From Amorphophallus konjac (Eukaryota > Streptophyta > Magnoliopsida > Alismatales > Araceae): a DNA stretch of 64,000 nt. Position 1 is the first letter of the stretch; each line of letters opens with the position of its first letter. The notes below the pieces were generated by a model, which was not told where the DNA came from, did no database searches, and saw nothing but the letters and a program-made list of their open reading frames with translations. Position numbers and translations under genes: made by a program. This document shows positions 32,134 to 43,570 of this stretch, in pieces. The DNA lies in the NCBI GenBank assembly GCA_022559845.1, contig CM040121.1:511666566-511730565 (forward strand). The letters are read 5' to 3'.

Positions 32134-32138
32134 AGCAG
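32134..32138. repeat. Target-site duplication AGCAG, left copy
   Basis: Precedes the LTR start at 32139; AGCGG at 54508-54512 follows the last LTR end. One mismatch, consistent with an old insertion. Confidence 0.75.
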
Positions 32139-35100
32139 TGTCACGCCCCAAACCGATAGAACAGAAACTTGCTCGGAACGTGGCAGCGAAATAGTCATGA
32201 CAATCAGAGCAAAACTTAAAGGCACACAATAGATCAGGAATTTGATAAAAAAATAAAATTTATAAATATAAACTTGTTATTACAACTTTGACTCAAGTTA
32301 CAATTTCAAGGAATGAAAAGACACACTAATTAGGCTAAGAAATGCCAATCTAGACTCAAGAAAAATAAAAGACACGATTTTTTAATTTCAGGAGCTCTCA
32401 TTCACACTTTCCCTTCCCGCTAGAACAACGTCCTTGATAGCCACCTGATTACCTGCAAAATATTGAAATGAATCTGGATGAGCGAAAAGCTCAGTAAGAA
32501 TTACATCTCAATAATCCGGCCTGCTAAAAGTAATTAACATGTTATGCAATGTAGATGCACTATGGCTGTGCATGAATGATCGTAAGATAATAGAGAGAAT
32601 ATAACAAATTGAGCAAGTTATAAAATCACCAACAAGAAAGATTGAGCAAGGTTACGAGGAATATCAAACATGTAATTATCGCATGATGTCATGAGATATT
32701 GGCTATTTTAATTGTCAAGTAAATACCCATTTTGGGCCAAGCACGTCATGTCAATTTCATGTCAAGTACGAGAGTGGAATGTCGTCGATCAATCTAGCAA
32801 GTCAAGCACTTCGGTGTAATGCCACACCATGGTCAATAATAGCTCCCATGGGCACAAGTACTTTCGGGTGCTCCTCCCAAGACCAGACCGGGCCCCATTA
32901 ACGTCAGGCATTGAGTCACGTAAATATCAAGACATCCACTTAATATCAATAGCCAATGGAATTCCAAGGAATGCACATTGTAGGAATGCTTGAGAAAGAT
33001 CCTATAGGATCATAGGAGTCAAGGAATATAGCCTTGTACAAGGTAACAAACCATGATTTTAAAACCATGAAACTCACAAATGCATGAACCTGGGAAGAAT
33101 TGGCGTCCACTCAGGATGCTGTGAATTACAGAATTCACGTCCACTGAGGTGTCCGCTAATTCCAGTGAACAGTAAGGGACGAACGAATTCGCGTCAATCA
33201 TCTAGACGCTAATTCATGAAATAGCGATGACTGTCCCAGACGCCAATTCTGGGCAGTCTCTAAACTCTCACAGAACACCCAATCTTGGCGCTCTATGATG
33301 ACCGGGTGTCATGTTTCTACAGAAGGACATGACCAAACAGGTTTAAAGGATTTTTAGGGTACAGCCATCCCAATGATTGAAGAGGGAATCCTTCGATGTC
33401 GGGGACTTATGGAGGCCTTAGAGAAAGAATTTCCAATCCGACAAGAGGAATTCCCGACGGAGGGTCCTTCAATCTCCAAGAATAAGGGTGTAATCGTGTA
33501 AACTCGAAAAACAGGGACTATGTCTCATCCATGAGACAGTAGTGCCAAGGGACCCGCAATATGGGTCAAAAAAGCGAGAGAAACAAAGAGATAGGAATTC
33601 ACGTCCGTTTAGGAGGGCATCAATTCCAGAAAGTAGCATCTTCTAGAAAAGGCACCAATTCTTGAATTAACCAGATTTCTATAAATTTAAATTAAATTGG
33701 CGTCACTGCATAGATGCGCTAGTTCCTAAATTCGCGTCCATGACACAGACGTTAGTTCCATATTTTCAAATTACTTGCTATTATCAATTAAATACATTAA
33801 TTCACGTCTCTGTGGAAAGGCGCTAATTCTAGAATTAACCATAATTAAATAATATTATGTAAAATTGGCGTCCGTATAAGGAGGTGCCAATTCTTTAGTC
33901 CGCGTCACTTCAGGATGACGCCAATTCATTTCGCTTTACACATCAACATGCATCACGCAGATGCGTTCACAGATACATCCTACTGTTCATTTCTTTTAAG
34001 AAGCATGAATAGTAGCACTTTGATTTCTATCTAGATTTTCATGGATCAAGAGATATTATAATTAAGAGAAAAATGCAAGGATCCTAAAAACATGCTCATA
34101 TAAATTTTACGGATTAGGGTTTCATACTTATTGATTATTAAACATGAGTGAATTATTTAATTTACCAGAAGAATACGCGTCACGGGTCACGGGCGTGCAT
34201 TAGTTAGAGTCTGTAGGCAGGACGCTAATTCAAGAATTAGCGCCTGCCTAAGAGACGCCAATTAATCCGCCTCCACTCCTCTGGTCGTGAATTCTTTGTA
34301 AAACAGTTCGTTTTAAGAACTTGATTAAAATAGCAAGAAACCAGCATGGAACATGTATAGTACTAGGAGATAGACATGATTACATGCATGCTTCTGTTAT
34401 AAATGGGTTTTGCCTGGAGTATTGGAGATACCCTACCTTTTGTTGAAGGAAGAAGATGGACAAAGTAGAGGAAGAAGATAGGGACGGCGAACAACCTCGC
34501 ACCCAATGAGGAAGAAGAAGAGGAAGAAGCCAACGCGTTTCATCCCACGAGTTCTCTGCAACTCGTTCACAGCACAGCATCGACGGTAGCAGTGCAAGCC
34601 ATCAACGACAGCAGCAGCACGATGGCTCTGCCATCGCAAGGGGGGTACCCTTCGAATCCTATTAAGAATCATAGTTCCATTAGAATGCAACTCTCCTTTG
34701 TCCGATCCTATATTTCCATAATTACAGCCGCACACACAACACTTGGGTCGACCGAACGCAACAAGGATCGACCTAATGCTCTAAAGAACCCTAATAAGCC
34801 CATTAGCCAGCCCATTAACCCTTTTTAGGTGGTTTTAGCTCGTTACGGGTCTTGGTCTATTAGTTAATTGGGTTAAACTTGAATGTTATAAGGTTTATTA
34901 ATCTCCTTCTAGATGGTTTAGGCTCTAAGAAGGCCCACTAGTGATTTTTGGCCTATTAACTTATTGGGCTACTCATTAGTCAAATGGTTTAGGCCTATTA
35001 ATTAATTGGGCTAGTCTTATTAATTAAGCTCATTATTAATTATTCACAATTCAAGATTTAAGTTGATCTTTAGATATATTTTTGTTATTGTTAATCTCGA

Positions 35101-35576
35101 CCACTTATAGAATTTTAATACAATCTCATTAACTTGAAATCATTAAGTATCTTGAGAGATTACATATTATTTTAGCTCACCGTATTTTATGAGATTTATC
35201 TTAGAGATAATTACCCGAGTTTTATCTCTATTTTAAATCTCAATTATGCTTGGTGCTTCATTAAGATTTAAATTAATAATGAATAAATTGATTTCTTCTT
35301 ACTTAAAATTTTAAGGGGATAGTTATTCATTAATCATCTTTTAATCTTTCCACATAGTTCTTAGTTCATCTATAACTCATTCACTAGCTTGATCAAGTTG
35401 GACTCCCTTTTTGATCTATTGCTTGACCTTATCTTATTCATCTTTAACAAGAAAATTTTAGTTTATTCTTCTTTATTCTTATATCTATTTTACACAAGAT
35501 TCATAATTATCTTTTCTCTTTCCAAAATAGAGATAGTTATTCCTATTTTAGATTTTATAATTAGTCGGGCGTTATA
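32139..35576 (-). repeat. LTR copy 1 (3' LTR) of the gag-only element
   Basis: 3438 bp, TGTCACGCCCCAAACC to GGGCGTTATA (last but one C to T). Closely similar to copy 2 over its full length with small indels. The polypurine tract lies immediately right. AT-rich and without coding capacity; short open frames are chance. Confidence 0.92.
33095..34275. repeat. Array of GCGTC/GACGC inverted repeats, often extended by AATT, in LTR copy 1
   Basis: About a dozen hairpin-like units of the form (G)AATT-CGCGTC-N7 to N10-GACGCY-AATTC, for example CGCGTC-AATCATCTA-GACGCT near 33189 and CGCGTC-ACTTCAGGAT-GACGCC near 33901. Spacer length and sequence vary; the arms and flanking AATT are kept. The same array is at 39870-41050 in LTR copy 2. 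Confidence 0.85.
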
Positions 35577-35587
35577 CCCTCCCCCAT
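35577..35587 (-). other. Polypurine tract of the gag-only element
   Basis: Minus-strand TGGGGGAGGG abuts the LTR start. The same sequence follows LTR copy 2 at 53222. Confidence 0.8.
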
Positions 35588-35952
35588 TAAAAGAGAATTT
35601 GGTCTCCAAATTCACACCACGACCTTCTCTTAATAAGATGGGGAAAAACTTCTAATCACTAGGGTCACTATGCAAGCAAGAGAATCTTGAATTTACAGAA
35701 AAAGGAAGATAACTAACTCAAGGTTAAGGATGAGGGATACCTTCCACAACTCCTTCTTTGGCAGGCTCGACTTCCATTAAAGCTTGGATCTTTTCTTGAC
35801 GCTTCAGGGTTCAAATAGGGCATTTGGCTATCTTATGGTCCAAGCTCCCGCAATAAAGACACACTCCCAACTTCCATCAACAATCTTCCGATTGGTGATT
35901 ACGCTTATCGTAAAACTCATACCTTCCTTGTGATGAGTCTATAGGTGCTACC
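35588..35952 (-). pseudogene. gag: gag C-terminus with zinc knuckle, gag-only element
   Basis: The minus-strand translation at about 35815-35870 contains CLYCGSLDHKIAKC, a CX2CX4HX4C zinc knuckle that binds RNA in the particle. A TAG follows shortly after it (near 35815). The reading continues KRQEKIQALMEVEPAKEG before further stops and the polypurine tract. It is separated from its N-terminal part by the solo LTR 35958-38483. No protease or reverse transcriptase follows, so the element ends with gag. Confidence 0.75.
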
Positions 35953-35957
35953 CAATC
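35953..35957. repeat. Target-site duplication CAATC, left copy
   Basis: Pairs with CAACC at 38484-38488 around the nested solo LTR; one transition difference. Confidence 0.75.
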
Positions 35958-38483
35958 TATAACGACCTAGGATCCGAGTACCGAAAAGGAACCAGTGCGA
36001 CTAGAACCTCGGCCCGCCACCCATGAGCCCGAAGACTCGGAAGGGTTAAAGGATGGTGTGACGGTACATGAGAATCTAAAATAACTGCAGAGCTAGCACA
36101 ATGAACTAAATAAAATGCATGGAATTAAACAAATACTCACTAAAAAGATACAACGTCCAGAGTATCTCATGTCCAAAAATAAGTACAGTCAATGGAAAGA
36201 AAGGGTACAAGTACGCGGGGCATACCTCGGCTCTAGCAACTAGCACTAACCCTGGCTACTGGAACTACACTGAGCCTCTGACGTACTTTTTGCCAACCTC
36301 GCCTCACTTGAAAACACATGGGTGAGCCTCATCTCATTGGCTCAGTAGGGATCCCGCAAACCCCCACCTCACAACGAGGAAAATAAGACAACAAGGAAAG
36401 TACGCTAAATAATAGAAGTACGACAGTAATAACAATAAATAAACAAAAAATCTCACTATGACTAACTGCACTGACTCCGTGCTATCCCGACCAAACCGAC
36501 GGGAAAACAGGTCCGTACCTGCCAGAAAATAGGAGCACCACCCACTAGAAGCAAGATCGGATGCGTCCCCTGACGTCTTACACTGCGCCCCAGTGTCTCC
36601 CTACACGCCCCAGGCGAAGACTAAGACATGCAACAAATACCACGAACAAGGACTAGCTGGGGTTGCGCTCGTCAGCGCGGGTCTGACGTCTCCAACCACG
36701 TGTGCACACACAGATCACTCGCCCTAGGTCAGATCCTCTAGTTTGTTCTTTCCCAAAGCCCAGACTCATGCTGCGCGAAGGGGCCCTTCGGTAACTAGCC
36801 TAAAAATCGTCTCTCTCGGGTAAGCCGCTCCATCACTCCCGGGTGAGTTAGCACACGCGTGCTGTAAGAAGGCTACGACTAGTGGATGTGACACTGGAGG
36901 TATGGACTCACTAAGCAACGGGAATCACAAAGTACGATAGACAAGGTATGGAGATGGCCCTCCGTACCAACACCGACTCTCGGTGACACTAATCGGGGAA
37001 TATGGATGCCCGGGACACAGACGAGGTCTAATCGACCTATAAGACATATGGGCTCACTAATCGAGGTAATTCACTCATCTGGGGATCCTCTTGGCATACC
37101 TATGGCTCTTACTGGGTGCACAAGGCATCCCATAAGCCATACGCCACAAATGACCAAGGACCTCAACCGGAGGCTAACACGGCACCAAAGAAACCCCGGT
37201 CACGATGGAAACAGAGTGGCGGACCTCCCTAGACCGTCACTCCCTGTGGCGGCCAGCCCTGGGCCACAACAGGGCCCTGGCGGTCTTCCTGAGACAGCCA
37301 GAATAAGGAGGCGACCATCTCCATGGCCGCCACCTGGCGAACCTTGGGGATGGAGTAGCGGCCCATCGCCAGGTCACTACCCCCAGTGGGGTGGTTGCCC
37401 AATGACCGCACCCACCGAGAAATGGCCCTGCCACAGCTACAACCCTGCGGGGTCCCCCCAAAGATCAGAAACCCGCACCCCAAGGGGCGTTGACCCGACC
37501 AGAGAAACGGTCGGCAGCAGGCCGCTACCCCAAGGCTAGCGGTCAGTCACGAGACCGCTAAAGAGGGTGGCGGTCTCCCCGAGACCGCAACACCCCACCG
37601 ACTGACGAAAAACCGATGGCGGCCCCCCAGAGGGCCGCCCCACGATGAAGGCGGCTTCTAGAAGGACCGCCACAACGATCCGAGGGTGAAAACGGCATGA
37701 GCGGAAAAAAAATCCAAACCACGCCCCAATCACCCTCAGATGATGGGGAAACAAAGGGAAACTCTTCCCCAACCCTCCTAGCATCATTACATGCCCATAG
37801 ATCGGTCCAAAACCTCGAAAAACTCTAGATCCAACGCTCAACCCCGAATCATGCATTTTCCCACCTTGGCACAAAACAAGCCTCTCTCGACCTCTCCTCG
37901 GCCTAGAAATCATGGGAATGGAAATACAAAGAGGAGGGATACGTCCCCCTACCTCAAGGAAGCTTCAAAACCTCCGGATCGCCACCGATCTTCAAATCAC
38001 GTTCAAACCACGAACTCCACACCCTCGCCGCAAGATCACCACCACCACACTCGCCTCGTCGCCGCCGTCGTTACCGCACCGTCGCCTTGGTCCGTTGTCC
38101 GTCGCCGGAGGAGGAGGGGGTGCCGCGTCCGTTCACGGGGGAGAGAGGGCAACGGTCGGGAGGGGGAGCGGGGTGTCACGGGAGGGAAAGAGAAGAAGAA
38201 GAAGAAAGAAGAAAAAGAAAAAGAAAAAGGGTTTAATTATCATATAGAAATCCAAAAAATCCAAAAAATGTGGAAATTTCATTTTCTCGATCCTCGGAAC
38301 ACGCTCGACGCACTGGTAACGTCTCGGAGTTGGAGAATGCAACGGTTCACCCCGTACAGGGTTCCGAAGGCTCGTCAAGGAAAAATACGTGTAAACCATA
38401 AAACACTCTCCGGCACCCCCGAAAGTGATCCGAAACCCACAGATCTTGATCCTAAAAATATCCAAAAAACCCTAGGCATTACA
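35958..38483 (-). repeat. Solo Tekay/Del-like LTR nested in the gag-only element
   Basis: 2526 bp. The minus strand begins TGTAATGCCTAGGG and ends CCTAGGTCGTTATA. The GCTGACGAGCGC and TAGGGAGACAC blocks (minus strand, around 36590-36680) match the Tekay 5' LTR at 24608-24694. There is no internal region and a near-exact 5-bp duplication, so it is a solo LTR. Its inverted-repeat array is at the equivalent position to that of the Tekay LTR. The long frames at 37006-38633 overlap in many frames and reflect base composition. Confidence 0.85.
37219..37690. repeat. Array of 19-20-nt inverted-repeat modules in the solo Tekay-like LTR
   Basis: Modules include GCGGAC-N7-GACCGT (37219), GCGGCC-N7-GGCCAC (37249), GCGGTC-N7-GACAGC (37280), GCGACC-N8-GGCCGC (37311), GCGGCC-N8-GGTCAC (37358) and GTGGTT-N7-GACCGC (37391). 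Further clear ones lie at about 37507, 37540, 37570, 37617 and 37650. Early steps are 30, 31 and 31 bp. Spacer sequences all differ. Confidence 0.9.
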
Positions 38484-38713
38484 CAACCATTCTCTCTCTT
38501 ACACTTCTTACCCTTCTGCGAGCTACAACCTTTGTTAGATCTTTTCTCGGTTGAGTTAACCCCTCCAGAATTAGTGGCTCGCTTCCTCTCTTCAACCCTC
38601 CCTCTCTTCTCCACGGCTTCTTCTAATAGCTGAAGCCTCCTAACTAGATCTGTATAAGCCTGGATTTCTACAAGCGCTACTTGGGGAACAAAGCCAGACC
38701 TAGTCGCCTCCAT
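38484..38713 (-). pseudogene. gag: gag N-terminus of the gag-only element, cut by the solo LTR
   Basis: ATG at 38713 opens MEATRSGFVPQVALVEIQAY, then TDLVRRLQLLEEAVEKRGRV and a basic Lys/Arg-rich stretch, like the linker between capsid and zinc knuckle in Tekay/Del gag. The solo LTR interrupts it at 38483; the zinc knuckle lies beyond at about 35850. The main capsid domain is missing, so even the intact gene would have been a short gag. Confidence 0.65.
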
Positions 38714-38885
38714 TAAATCTAGGTTCCTGCAAGAATAATTATGAAGGTTAATTATCTTATTCTTTTTAGAAATACACCTTTTAATATTTAGCCCTAAGCT
38801 CTACCCATTCTCACCGGGTAATAATAAGGAAAAAGGACCTAAAATGACATATATTCACTGGCAACCTAGGGTTTAAATAAATCTA
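38714..38885 (-). other. Short leader between primer site and gag of the gag-only element
   Basis: About 170 bp, AT-rich, with no other feature seen. Confidence 0.5.
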
Positions 38886-38898
38886 GACTCTAATATCA
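38886..38898 (-). other. Decayed initiator-Met primer binding site
   Basis: Minus-strand TGATATTAGAGTC, four bases from the LTR end, equals TGGTATCAGAGCC with three transitions. It fixes the minus orientation and makes LTR copy 2 the 5' LTR. Confidence 0.8.
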
Positions 38899-39869
38899 CT
38901 TCTGTCACGCCCCGAACCGATAGTAGCGAAAACTTGATCGGAACGTGGTAGCGAAATAGTCATGACAGTCAGAGCAAAACTTAAAGGCACACAACAGACC
39001 AGGAATTTGACAAAAAAATAAACTTTATTAATGTAAACTTGTTATTAAAACTTCGACTCAAGTTACAATTTCAAGGAATGAAAAGACACACTAATTAGGC
39101 TAGGAAATTCCAATCTATACTGAAGAAAAATAAAAGACACGGTCTTTTAATTTCAGGAGCTCTCATTCACACTTTCCCTTCCCGCTAGAACAAGTCCTTG
39201 CTAGCCACCTGATTACTTGAAAAACATTGAAATAAACCTGGATGAGCGAAAAGCTCAGTAGGAATTACATCTCAATAATCGGACGTGCTTAAAGTAATTA
39301 GCATCTTATGCAATGTAGATGCACTATGGCTATGCATGAATGATCGCAAGATAATTGAGAGAATATAACAAATTGAGCAAGTTATAAAATCACTAGCAAG
39401 ACAGATTGGGCAAGGTTACGAGGAATATCAAGCATGTAATTATCGCATGATGTCATGAGAAATTGGCTATTTTAATTGTCAAGTAAATACCCATTCCGGG
39501 CCAAGCACGTCATGTCAATTTCATGTCAAGTATCATGTCAAGTACGAGAGTGGAATGTCGTCGATCAATCTAGCAAGTCAAACACTTCAGTGCAATGTCA
39601 CACCGTGGTCAATAATAGCTCCCATGGGCACAAGTACTTTCGGGTGCTCCTCTAAGACCAGACCAGGCCCCATTAACGCCATGCATTGAGTCATGTAAAT
39701 ATCTAGACATCCACTTAATATCAATAGCCAATGGAATTCCAAGGAATGCACATTGTAGGAATACTTGAGAAAGATCTTGTAGGATCATAGGAGTCAAGGA
39801 ATATAGCCATGTACAAGGTAACAAACCACGATTTTAAAATCATGAAATTCACAAATGCATGAACCTGGG

Positions 39870-41050
39870 AAGAATTGGCGTCCACTCAAGATGCCGTGAA
39901 TTACAGAATTCGCTTCCACTGACGTGGCTGCTAATTCCAGTGAACAGTAAGACACGAACGAATTTGCGTCATTCATTTGGAAGCCAAGAAATAGCGACGA
40001 CTATCCCAGATGCCAATTCGGGGCAGTGTCTAAACTCTCAGAGAACACCCAATCTTGGCGCTATATGATGGTCGGGTGTCATGTTTCTTCAGGGGGACAT
40101 GTCCAAACATGTTTAAAGGGTTTTTAGGGTACAACCAGCCCAATGATCGAAGAGGGAATCCTTCGATGTCGGGGACTTTCAGAGACCTTAGAGAAATAAT
40201 TTCCAATCGGCGAGAGGAATTCCCGACAGAGGGTCCTTCAATCTCCAAGAAATAGGGTGTATTCGTGTAAAATCAAAAAACATGTACTATGTCTCGGCCA
40301 TGAGACAGTAGTGCCAAGGGACCCGTGATATGGGTCAAAACAGCGAGGGAAAGGGAGATAGGAATTCGTGTCCGTTCAGGAGGGCGTCAATTCCAGAAAT
40401 TAGCGTCTTCTTGAAAAGGCGCCAATTCTTGAATTAACCAAATTTCCATAAATTTAAATTAAATTGCGTCACTGCATAGAGGCGCTAGTTTCTAAATTCG
40501 CGTCCATGACACAAACACTAATTCCATATTTTCCAGATAAGTTGATATTATCAATTAAATACATTAATTCGCGTCTCTGTGGAAAGGCACTAATTCTAGA
40601 ATCAACCATAATTACATAATATTATATAAACTTGGCATCCTTGTAAGGAGGCGCCAATTCTTTAGTCCGCGGCACTTCAGGATGATGCTATTTTGTTTCA
40701 CTTTACACATCAACATGCATCATACAGATGCGTTCACAGATACATCCTATTGTTCATTTCTTTTAAGAAGCATGAACTATAGCACTTTAATTTCTATCTA
40801 GATTTTCATGGATCAAGAGATATGATAATTAAGAGAAAAATGCAAGGATCCTAAAAACATGCTCATATAAATTTTATGGATTAGGGCTTCATACCAATTG
40901 ATTATTAAACATGAGTGAATTATTTAATTTGCCATAAGAATATGCGTCAGGGGTCACGGGCATGCACTAAATAGCGTCTGCGGGCATGACGCTAATTCAA
41001 AAATTAGCGCCTGCCTGAAGAGATGCCAATTAATTCCCGTCCACTCCTCT
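39870..41050. repeat. GCGTC/GACGC inverted-repeat array in LTR copy 2
   Basis: Counterpart of 33095-34275. Some units are better preserved here and others worse (the first reads GGCGTC-CACTCAA-GATGCC instead of GGCGTC-CACTCAG-GATGCT), so the two copies can be used to infer ancestral arms. Confidence 0.8.
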
Positions 41051-41636
41051 GGTCGTGAATTCTTTATAAAATATAATGTTTTAAGAACTTGATTAAAACA
41101 TCTAGAAACCAGCATGGAACATGTATCGTACTAGGAGATAGACATGATTACCTGCATGCTTCTATTACAAACAGGTTTTGCGTGGAGTATTGGAGATAAC
41201 CTACCTTTTGGTGAAGGAAGAAGATGGACGAAGCAGAACAGAGGAAGAAGACAGGGATGATGAACAACATCGCACCCAGTGAGCAGGAAGAAGAAGAGGA
41301 AGAAGCCAACGCGTTTCTTCCCATGGGTTCTCTGCAACTCGTTCACAGCACAACAGTGACGATAGCAGTGTAACCCAGTAACGGCAGCAGCAGCACGATG
41401 GCTCTGCCATCGCAAGGGGGGATTTATTTATAGAACTTCCTACCCTTCGAATCCTATTAAGAATCCTAGTTCCATTAAAATGTAACTCTCCTTTGTTCGA
41501 TCCTATCTTTCCATAATTATAGCCGCTCACACAACACTTAGGTCGACCTAACGCAACAGGGATCGACCAAATGCTCTAAAGAACCCTAATAAGTCCATTA
41601 GCCAACCCATTAACCCTTTTTAGGTGGTTTGAGCTC

Positions 41637-41641
41637 GTTAC
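41637..41641. repeat. Target-site duplication GTTAC, left copy
   Basis: Exact repeat of 52487-52491; the uninterrupted site is present in LTR copy 1 near 34854. Confidence 0.97.
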
Positions 41642-41929
41642 TGATAGTTCACACGGTGGGTGAGCTAGAATGGGGGATGAATAGATCACTCCCAAATTCA
41701 ATCTAATTCGAGGACAGACTAGAAAATTCAGAAACGCAGTAGGGGACCTCCTTAAATCTAGCCACGTATCAACCAGAAAGACAGATGCTCAATGTGACCA
41801 GGAACTAAGTAGTGCAAAGATCAAACACCTGGCGAGCTGAAAACAGTATAACTGACAAAAATCAAACCACACCAAAGGGATAGAAGATTTTTAAGGTGGT
41901 TCGATTGCGATCTACAATCTACGTCCACC

Positions 41930-42200
41930 CCTTACTCCTCTGGAGTAAGGGTTCCTTGCACTAAGTAAATATGAAACCGCAGACTCAATCTGCAACACCT
42001 GCTGCCATACAACTTGCCTCGAGGAATAGCCTCCTCGATCTTCCTATGACCGGAAGAACCCCTAGAGGACCAACCTCTCTTCCTTTGCACATCACAAAGG
42101 GAACCCTATGAATTGCACCCAACAACTCACGAACCAGAGGATCAATCCTCTCTTCCTCCAAACACGATAGAGGGAAAACGGAGAACCTCTCCCTTCCTTT
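41930..42200. repeat. Run of short hairpins in R/U5 of the Sirevirus 3' LTR
   Basis: In order: TTACTCC-TCT-GGAGTAA, GCAGA-CTCAA-TCTGC, CGAGGA-ATAGCC-TCCTCG, CTTCC-TATGACC-GGAAG, AGAGG-ACCAA-CCTCT (42064-42078), CCTTTG-CACATCA-CAAAGG and AGAGGA-TCAA-TCCTCT. They lie downstream of the TATA box on the sense strand, so they are in the transcript. Confidence 0.85.
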
Positions 42201-42689
42201 AAGAAGACTTAGAGGGTAACAAGACCAGTATGGAAGGGATGAATGAAACAATTCAAAAATGAAATACAAAAGGAGATAGTCGTTCAAAAACAAAAGTAAT
42301 GTAGCTTCTAGAGAAGCAGACTTTCAAGCTCAAATAAAAAATGATCACTCAGACACTTCCGTTTCTAGACATGCTCTTCTCTCGAATAGAGAAATTTTGG
42401 CACACGCAGTGGCTTCAGATGCTCTCTCTTCGTCAGTCTTCAGCAGCTTCTACTTGCAGTATTCAACCTCCTTTATATAGCCAGATGATAGCGCGTGGTT
42501 AGCATGATTTGGAGTTATAGCAGTCCACGTGGCAGAATCATCCTTTCTATTCTTTGCCTCGGATCACTAGCCCTTAAACCTGGTACATTGATTTCCACGT
42601 GGAGTACGCTCACAGGTTTTGGGTTCGCTGAATAAGTGCTCGACCAGGTAGCAAACCTGGCAGGCATATGGGAATATTAGCATAGGCCT

Positions 42690-43450
42690 TATAGTCTGAG
42701 GTGTAAGCATGCACAGACCGTATACCAACATATGCTCAGACCATGAATAGAGTTTTGCAAGGTTTGCACAAACTATGAGCAACCTAGAGCCATATACGCA
42801 CAAACCAATGTGTATAAGGTAGTAAGTGCACCGACTGTAATATGCACCGAGATAGAAACTACACCAACTTCATGTACCCTGATGCAAAGATTGCACATAC
42901 TTTGGTGCGCATATGAGAAAGTATGCACATACATTATTGCACAAGGCAAAACAATGCACCGACTTGGTTTGTTCATAGGGCGATAATGCACCGACCTTGT
43001 GTGTGTATGCGGGTAAAGAATGCACTGACATGGGATATGCATGCTACGGTGAAAGTGCATCGACTTCTACAAGCTAGCATCGACCTTAGTGCACTGACTC
43101 AATATGCATAAAAATAATGCGAGACTTGCACAGACTTAGAATCAGCGTTCTTCAATCATGCACAGACATGAGACCCATAGACCACTTATGCACTGACTTA
43201 CCAAGAAGTGTGCACAGACTTTATGTGCCCGATGCGAGAGTTGCACCGACTTGATTGCACGTAACAACGATTGTTGCACCGACTTGACTAATGCATGTAC
43301 AGACATTGCAGTGACTTAGTCGCGTGCAGCAACGAAGGTTGCATCGACTTGATGAATGCATGCACAGACCCTATTAAGTTGAAATGCAGCATATGCACGG
43401 AGTCAATACAGAATGAACTAAGTGAGCACGGATCTTACCACCAAAAGTTG
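42690..43450. repeat. TGCACNGACTT direct-repeat array in the Sirevirus 3' LTR (U3)
   Basis: More than twenty copies of a degenerate TGCAC(C/A/T)GACTT phrase separated by 10-30 bp of varied sequence. Unlike the other arrays these are direct, not inverted, repeats. The array lies upstream of the TATA box on the sense strand. Confidence 0.85.
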
Positions 43451-43570
43451 ACTCAGAGTAAAATCAGATAGTGCAGTATATGAAGAATGTATAAAAGAAG
43501 AATGTATTAAGATAGACAATCATGGTTGACTTATAGTGTATGACATCATCAAAATCGTAGGAGTGCATCA

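Larger units (their letters stand above)
30992..32138 (-). repeat. Copia-type LTR, left part, interrupted at 32138
   Basis: Begins TGTTGGGTGCGTTAATAGG inside an integrase frame, so the left end is certain. The stretch ATGGTTCAATCTACC and the region after it resemble the corresponding part of the Sirevirus LTR at 41890 (TGGTTCGATTGCGATCTAC), so a Copia family related to Sirevirus is likely. A 22-kb insertion interrupts it at 32138 and it resumes at 54508, where a minus-strand TATA box is found, so it reads on the minus strand. Confidence 0.7.
41642..43570 (-). repeat. 3' LTR of the Sirevirus
   Basis: 1929 bp, from TGATAGTTCACACGG to GGAGTGCATCA. Differs from the 5' LTR by substitutions and two indels (about 50 bp near 42500 and about 95 bp near 43085). 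TATA box at 42471-42480 (minus CTATATAAAG). Confidence 0.95.

Noticed and set aside
37006..38633. Open frames of 177 and 280 codons on plus, with others on minus
   Set aside because: They lie in a solo LTR across its module array and a GC-rich stretch. Frames overlap on both strands and the protein is low-complexity.
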